From assembly GCA_031285645.1 (NCBI GenBank), contig JAITVU010000289.1, positions 1 through 11,440 on the forward strand: DNA of 11,440 nt, written 5' to 3'. Shown here one piece after another: positions 7,394-11,440 of the stretch. A program made the translations under genes and the position numbers. The DNA is from Oscillospiraceae bacterium (GTDB lineage Bacteria; Bacillota; Clostridia; Oscillospirales; Ruminococcaceae). A model generated the notes under the pieces. It saw nothing but the letters and a program-made list of their open reading frames with translations, did not search any database and had not been told where the DNA came from. Positions within the stretch are counted from its first letter, which is position 1. Each line of letters starts with the position of its first letter.

Positions 7394-7654
7394 TGTGACC
7401 TCCCTTTCTGTCCGCCAGGCGCCGCCGCGGTGCAAGTTTCCACGCGGCAGACTCTCCGGCGCATGCGCGTCCCGTCATGCGGACACCCCGCCGGTTTGCG
7501 TGGCGCGCCCGTCATTCAAGACAGAGCATTCGGTGGCTGTGTACCCAATGGCCCCGCGGCAATACAATGTTGGCCGTTATTATGAGGATCCGCGGCATAT
7601 GTGTCCGGAAAAGCAGCCGCAAAACAAGACATGCCATTGGAATATCGTGCCACA
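7394..7654 (-). promoter_or_regulatory. Long 5' leader of the phosphorylase gene
   Basis: If the promoter at 7661-7689 is used, about 260 bases of transcribed leader precede the phosphorylase start. It is GC-rich in its last half. I recognise no riboswitch, T-box or coding sequence with a ribosome binding site in it. Two similar segments, TGGCGCGCCCGTCAT (7501-7515) and TGCGCGTCCCGTCAT (7464-7478) on the plus strand, form an imperfect direct repeat. The rest of the 480-base gap up to 7873 holds the promoter, a short tandem repeat and a hairpin with a T-tract. Confidence 0.45.
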
Positions 7655-7660
7655 TAAAAA

Positions 7661-7689
7661 AGTATATAGCAAATATGGTCTGTTTTCAA
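7661..7689 (-). promoter_or_regulatory. Sigma-A type promoter of glgP
   Basis: On the minus strand, TTGAAA (7684-7689), a spacer of exactly 17 bases and TATACT (7661-7666) match consensus at 5 of 6 positions each. It is the best promoter in the gap and points at the phosphorylase gene. Confidence 0.75.
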
Positions 7690-7729
7690 TTGTTTCATGC
7701 GATTATTAATTTTATGGGCACGGAATGTT

Positions 7730-7747
7730 TATAGTGAATATAGTGAA
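7730..7747. repeat. Tandem 9-base repeat
   Basis: TATAGTGAA occurs twice in direct succession (7730-7738 and 7739-7747), about 40 bases upstream of the phosphorylase -35. It could be a regulator site or chance in AT-rich DNA. Confidence 0.45.
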
Positions 7748-7810
7748 ACAAGAATAAAACTTAGTTGTTTTAGACTGCCTGGGTTAATGCCTGCGGGCTT
7801 TTAACGCCAT

Positions 7811-7856
7811 CAGGGCCGCACATTCAGCCGAATACTGAATGTGCGGCCCTGTTTTT
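7811..7856 (+). terminator. Strong hairpin with T-tract, plus orientation
   Basis: CAGGGCCGCACATTCAG (7811-7827) pairs perfectly over 17 bases with 7835-7851, with a 7-base loop, followed by TTTTT (7852-7856). This is a textbook intrinsic terminator for plus-strand transcription, yet no plus-strand gene precedes it. The minus-strand secreted-protein gene ends just to its right at 7874, but on that strand no U-tract follows the stem. It may still serve that gene's 3' end. Confidence 0.75.
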
Positions 7857-7873
7857 AGATGTAAAATGCCGTG

Positions 7874-10291
7874 TTATTTCTTTGTCCAGGCTTTGTCCGT
7901 AATGACAATCTCGTCGCCATAGAAGGTATCAAAGCTGAGATTGCCTTTGGCATCAATACCGTAATTGGGCTTTGAAATCGGGGTATATCGGCCCGTTTTG
8001 CGGCTGTAGCTGCAGAAGAGAAGGTTTTTGGTGTCCAGCCCCGTGAGGTCGACCGGCGATGTGATGCGCACCGTCATGCCGAAGTCCTCTTTCTGGTCAA
8101 GACTGATGACGGCCACTTTGTTCTGATAGGTGTTTTCAAACACCTTTTTCGTCTTCGTGACGCCGGCGTTTGTCAGGGAGCCTGTCAGTTTGATGTCCTT
8201 TGTCGCCTTGGCGGCGTCCAGTGTGATGCGTACCGCCAGTTTGCCGTTGTTATAGGTGTTGGCGCGCAGGTAGATGGTGCCGCCCATTTTTTTGGCCTGC
8301 GCCGCCATTTTCTGAAGCGTGGTGAGTTTCACTTCGGAGACGCTGTTGTAGACGACAGTAGCGGATGTTTGGCCTTTTGCCTGGGCCGATGTGAGGGCGG
8401 ATGTCGTGTCGGCGACGGCCTTCTTCTCATCGACGGGGAGAGCGGGCGTGGACCCGCCTCCGCCACCGCCGCCTCCGCCACCGCCACTGGAGGAGGTGGC
8501 GCCACCATTTTGATTAATACTATCAGCTCGGGTGATTACAACAGTATATATTTTACTTTCTTTATTTTTGGACGCAACTTTTATATATGCATTATTAACA
8601 CCCACCGCTAGCGTCATGGTTTTGTTTATGACTTTTTCCGTACAGTTCTGGTCGGAATACAGTTCCCAAGATGCATTCTCGCTAACAGTCACCTCAATTT
8701 CCTGATGTGTAATATTATTGGGTACTGTAGCCGTTATTTGGTTGTTGAGGAGAGTAGCATTTTCGGGTTTCTTAACTGATTCAACATCGAATTCGTATGG
8801 AACTAAGACAGATACTGTTGCTTCCGTATCGTATCCGCCGCCTTTAAATACAACCTTAACCGATGTGCTGCCGTTGCCGACTCCTGTAACCGTAATAGTG
8901 CCATTTGTATCTATCCGGTTGTGGCTGACCGTCGCAATACCCTCATCATTGCTAGTGATTAAGGCATAGTCTGCAGAATACTGGTGACTGCCTAAATCAA
9001 TGTCAATACTCTTAGAAGAGCCTTTTTGAATAGTGAGATGATCAGCCGAAACTGCTCTGAAGTGGTACGGCTGCAAATAAATCTCTCGTATCTGTTGAGC
9101 ATCGGTGACAGGTTCAATCAAATAATCTTGTGGGACATAATTATCCGCTGATATTGACACATAATTGGCATCGGCGTTAATAAAATAAAGCCTTTTGCCA
9201 TGATAATCATAATACCTACCAGAATAATTATCAAGTGAATGGCGTTCTATTCGATCTCCTGTTTCTTTATTGAATACGTTGATTATTGTGCCATAATATA
9301 GATAAGGGGATGCGCTTTCAAAAACTATTGGGCCGGTAATACAGTCTTTTTTCTCAATATAAACAAGTTGACTGTATGATGCATTGATAAACCCATTGGT
9401 AGCATCAGGATCTACGATAATCTTGCCACCTGCCATTTTCAAACCACCTTCACTGTAAGAAGATTCGTTGATGATGCCATAATCGACATTACAGTTTAAG
9501 AGGCCACCGGAGATTAAGGCGTTATTGCGAATAAGTAATCCGATTGAAAGGAAATCATTATTGATGTCTATGGTGCCCCCGGATATTGTTATGTTCTTAG
9601 ATTCAATACCGATGCTATCTAACTCATTATCAATCTTGATATAGCCATCGGTTATATCAAGGCTTCCACTAAAAACTCTGATGCCATAACTCTTATAGCC
9701 TGTGTTTGAAACGTTAACATTACCCGATAAAACGATTTTGCCACCATTGACATAATCTCTAATTCCGTAAGACATATAGTCTTCAACCGTAATATTTAAC
9801 GTTGCACCCTTTTGAACATCAACAGTTCCGCCGTTGTTTGCAATAGAAAAATTGCCTTGAGTGCCCCGACATGAAAGTGTAAGCACACCTCCGCTAAAGA
9901 CAGTAATATTCCCGTAGTTCATGATGGTTGGACTAAAATCATATTGTATATGCGTTGATGAGTCAGTTAAGCTGCCATAAATCAATAATGACTTGAATTC
10001 CGGAATTGTAAACGCGATATCGCCCGTTAACTCGATCGACGTTCCCGCCGGAACAGCAATTTTATCTATGTTTGGTGTGTTTAGCGCGATAGTTAGCTGT
10101 TCGCATGTATAAACATTAGATACACCAATTGACATTAAATTATTAGTTGTGACATGGTTTTTGTGAGACTCACCAAGCGTCGCTGCATGGGCTTTTTGCA
10201 CTGTGTTATTTATTGGCACCGCACATACCACCAATAAAACAGCAATGACTAAGCTAAGTACCCGCTTACCGGCCCGCATTTCTCTTTTCAT
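7874..10291 (-). CDS. Secreted multi-domain protein, beta-helix and Ig-like modules
   Basis: This encodes an 805-residue exported protein of unknown function. A Sec signal peptide covers about residues 1-36 (basic start, hydrophobic core, cleavage near KAHA-A). Residues about 55-330 look like a right-handed beta-helix: 'ISGG' and related turns recur, and a SYGI/SIGI/DYGI motif appears at 174, 201, 226, 249 and 270. Residues about 415-497 resemble a bacterial Ig-like (Big_2-type) domain ('LTIQKGSS...NDEGIATV...GVGNGSTSVKV'). Residues about 500-590 resemble a cadherin-like beta-sandwich. An 11-glycine linker (603-613) leads to a C-terminal domain (about 620-805). There is no LPXTG motif, SLH domain or transmembrane anchor. 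The start at 10291 has AGGAGG (10298-10303); the longer frame to 10366 would cover the promoter. A surface or matrix role is inferred. Codon composition is AT-rich before the linker and GC-rich after it. Confidence 0.85.
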   Translation of the reverse strand: MKREMRAGKRVLSLVIAVLLVVCAVPINNTVQKAHAATLGESHKNHVTTNNLMSIGVSNVYTCEQLTIALNTPNIDKIAVPAGTSIELTGDIAFTIPEFKSLLIYGSLTDSSTHIQYDFSPTIMNYGNITVFSGGVLTLSCRGTQGNFSIANNGGTVDVQKGATLNITVEDYMSYGIRDYVNGGKIVLSGNVNVSNTGYKSYGIRVFSGSLDITDGYIKIDNELDSIGIESKNITISGGTIDINNDFLSIGLLIRNNALISGGLLNCNVDYGIINESSYSEGGLKMAGGKIIVDPDATNGFINASYSQLVYIEKKDCITGPIVFESASPYLYYGTIINVFNKETGDRIERHSLDNYSGRYYDYHGKRLYFINADANYVSISADNYVPQDYLIEPVTDAQQIREIYLQPYHFRAVSADHLTIQKGSSKSIDIDLGSHQYSADYALITSNDEGIATVSHNRIDTNGTITVTGVGNGSTSVKVVFKGGGYDTEATVSVLVPYEFDVESVKKPENATLLNNQITATVPNNITHQEIEVTVSENASWELYSDQNCTEKVINKTMTLAVGVNNAYIKVASKNKESKIYTVVITRADSINQNGGATSSSGGGGGGGGGGGSTPALPVDEKKAVADTTSALTSAQAKGQTSATVVYNSVSEVKLTTLQKMAAQAKKMGGTIYLRANTYNNGKLAVRITLDAAKATKDIKLTGSLTNAGVTKTKKVFENTYQNKVAVISLDQKEDFGMTVRITSPVDLTGLDTKNLLFCSYSRKTGRYTPISKPNYGIDAKGNLSFDTFYGDEIVITDKAWTKK

Positions 10292-10337
10292 TGGAAACCT
10301 CCTCGCGATTTCGACAAATTCTGTCATGTTGCACATC

Positions 10338-10366
10338 ATTATATCACAGATAGAAATGTTAGGCAA
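10338..10366 (-). promoter_or_regulatory. Extended -10 promoter of the secreted-protein gene
   Basis: On the minus strand, TTGCCT (10361-10366), a 17-base spacer and TATAAT (10338-10343) preceded by TGA form an extended -10 promoter. The -35 matches 4 of 6. A perfect TTGACA lies at 10371-10376, but 27 bases from the -10 is too far. This placement excludes translation from the ATG at 10366. Confidence 0.7.
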
Positions 10367-10465
10367 TGATTGTCAAGGAAATAATTGTAATAGGCTCATC
10401 CATGCGGTCCGGTATTTCATCATCGTATAATCCCCCGCCCCCTTTCCTATTTGCGCAAAATGTAT

Positions 10466-10471
10466 TATAAT
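10466..10471 (+). promoter_or_regulatory. Likely -10 element of zapA
   Basis: TATAAT lies 46 bases before the zapA start. The -35 at 17 bases (TTTCCT, 10443-10448) is weak, so I am unsure this is the main promoter. The leader contains CCGGAAAA twice (10482-10489 and 10493-10500). Confidence 0.5.
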
Positions 10472-10517
10472 AGAAAAAAACCCGGAAAACGCCGGAAAAA
10501 GGGGATGCAAACCGCGC

Positions 10518-10847
10518 ATGAGCAATAAGCTGACCGTTCAGATATATGGAAATAAATACCCGATTACATTTCAGGAGGACCCGAGCTATGTCCAGCAGCT
10601 CGCCGCTGAAATAGATAAAACGGTGACGGACCTGATGCGCAATTCCGGGCGGATGTCTATTAACGACGCGCTGGTGCTCACGGCGCTCAACTACCTCGAC
10701 GCCTGCCGCAAAGCCGAGGACGGCGCGGACAACCTGCGCAAGCAGATTACGGCTTATGTTGAGGACGCCGCGAAGGCGCGCATGGAGCTCAGCGAGGCCC
10801 GCAAGGAGATTGCCAGGATGGAAAAAGGCATGGCGGCCCATGCCTGA
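10518..10847 (+). CDS. zapA: Cell division protein ZapA
   Basis: This encodes a 109-residue cytoplasmic protein of the ZapA family, which binds FtsZ and promotes bundling of its filaments at the division site. The N-terminal domain opens with 'NKLTVQIYGNKYPIT', typical of Gram-positive ZapA, followed by 'YVQQLAAEIDKTVTDLM' and 'INDALVLTALNYLDACRKAE'. The C-terminal half (about 75-106) is charged and heptad-like, consistent with the family's coiled coil. The length is normal. The nearest purine-rich site, AAAAAGGGG (10496-10504), ends 13 bases before the start, which is longer than usual, and an upstream ATG at 10505 opens a 7-codon frame that overlaps the zapA start. The last codons overlap the start of the following U32 gene, so the two are probably one operon. 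Confidence 0.92.
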   Translation: MSNKLTVQIYGNKYPITFQEDPSYVQQLAAEIDKTVTDLMRNSGRMSINDALVLTALNYLDACRKAEDGADNLRKQITAYVEDAAKARMELSEARKEIARMEKGMAAHA

Positions 10848-11440
10848 ACATAAAAGGAGCCGGGATGAGAGCGGCCCGGCGGCGTCTCCGGACGTCGAGA
10901 TCCTGGCCCCCGCGGGATCGATGGAGAGCCTTGTGGCCGCGGTCCGCTCCGGCGCGGACGCCGTGTATCTCGGCGGCAAGAGCCTGAATGCCAGGCGCGG
11001 CGCGGCCAATTTTGACGAGGCACAGCTGGCTGACGCTGTGTCTTTTTGTCATATCCGGGGTGTGCATGTGTACTTAACGCTCAACACCGTTGTCTTCACA
11101 AGCGAACTCCGCGAACTGGAATTGGCTATTGAAAGCGCCTGCGCCGTGGGTGTGGACGGGCTGATTGTGCAGGACCTGGCCGTGGCCCGCATGGCGCTGC
11201 AGTGTGCGCCGTCTCTGCCGCTGCACGCCTCCACCCAGATGAGCGTGCACAATCTGGACGGCGTTAAAATGCTGGAGGAACTCGGCTTCACGCGGTGTGT
11301 GCTGGCAAGGGAGCTGACGCGGGACGAAATTGCCTCTATCGCCGAAAAAACGCCGCTTGAAATGGAGTGTTTTGTTCACGGGGCTTTGTGTATGGGTGTA
11401 AGCGGGCAATGTTACCTCAGCGCCATGATCGGCGGGCGCA
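10840..11440 (+). CDS. U32 peptidase-family protein, N-terminal part (truncated by window end)
   Basis: About 200 residues are visible and the frame runs off the right edge. The sequence 'VEILAPAGSMESLVAAVRSGADAVYLGGKSLNAR' is the U32 N-terminal signature, and 'MECFVHGALCMGVSGQCYLSAMIGGR' is the cysteine-containing U32 motif (Cys184 and Cys191). U32 proteins were first called collagenase-like peptidases; studied members such as TrhP and RlhA take part in RNA hydroxylation, so a peptidase role should not be assumed. Clostridial homologues are often longer than TrhP, but that cannot be seen here. The start ATG overlaps the zapA stop by eight bases (10840-10847), suggesting translational coupling. 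A well-placed AAAAGGAG (10852-10859) precedes an ATG at 10865 that is out of frame with the conserved protein. Confidence 0.93.
   Translation, partial: MPEHKRSRDESGPAASPDVEILAPAGSMESLVAAVRSGADAVYLGGKSLNARRGAANFDEAQLADAVSFCHIRGVHVYLTLNTVVFTSELRELELAIESACAVGVDGLIVQDLAVARMALQCAPSLPLHASTQMSVHNLDGVKMLEELGFTRCVLARELTRDEIASIAEKTPLEMECFVHGALCMGVSGQCYLSAMIGGR

Noticed and set aside
5177..7585. Very long plus-strand open frame (802 codons) opposite the phosphorylase gene
   Set aside because: The minus strand encodes an unmistakable phosphorylase with all family motifs. The antisense translation shows no recognisable domain, and its openness follows from GC-rich codon structure.
7477..7734. 85-codon plus-strand open frame upstream of the orphan terminator
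   Set aside because: The translation is rich in Arg, Cys and Trp without domain features, has no ribosome binding site, and overlaps the phosphorylase promoter on the other strand.
8449..8490. GGN run as a simple-sequence repeat array
   Set aside because: It is in frame and encodes the 11-glycine linker of the secreted protein. It is noted there as a possible recombination point, not as a separate repeat feature.
10359..11009. Minus-strand open frame opposite zapA and the U32 gene
   Set aside because: Both plus-strand genes are clearly recognisable, and this frame is their compositional shadow.

Overview
The window reads as ordinary chromosome of a low-to-middle GC, Gram-positive anaerobe, most likely a member of Bacillota class Clostridia. 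The basis is strong purine-rich ribosome binding sites, near-consensus sigma-A type promoters with 17-base spacers, a ZapA gene followed by a U32-family gene (an arrangement I know from Clostridia), and lipoprotein and Sec signals of Gram-positive style. I cannot assign a genus. There is no rRNA, tRNA, CRISPR array, integrase or transposase.

Layout from left to right. Positions 1-73 are a perfect 34-base inverted repeat with a 5-base loop. A minus-strand lipoprotein gene with a zinc-peptidase-like HETTH...E motif follows (204-1079). It shares a divergent promoter region, which contains a near-perfect operator-like palindrome, with a plus-strand gene for a small flavin-binding split-barrel protein (1236-1673). 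A bidirectional terminator at 1710-1742 separates that gene from a minus-strand block read right to left: glycogen/alpha-glucan phosphorylase (4985-7393), a cytoplasmic GH13 alpha-glucan hydrolase (2872-4737) and a carbon-nitrogen hydrolase (1767-2741). The phosphorylase and the GH13 enzyme make a plausible intracellular glycogen or maltodextrin breakdown pair: the phosphorylase releases glucose-1-phosphate and the GH13 enzyme trims what it leaves. The role of the carbon-nitrogen hydrolase beside them is unclear.

The phosphorylase has a good promoter about 260 bases upstream of its start, so it has a long leader. Beyond that lies a strong hairpin with a T-tract, then a large minus-strand gene for a secreted, multi-domain protein (7874-10291) with a beta-helix-like N-terminal half, Ig-like modules, a polyglycine linker and a C-terminal domain. 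Base composition changes sharply at the linker, which suggests a chimeric gene. On the plus strand the window ends with zapA (10518-10847) and the overlapping start of a U32 peptidase-family gene that runs off the end.

Nothing here is a clear new multi-gene system. The most notable unexplained items are an 80-base cloverleaf-like nested palindrome between the GH13 and carbon-nitrogen hydrolase genes, the chimeric secreted protein gene, the edge palindrome, and the long phosphorylase leader next to an apparently orphan plus-strand terminator.
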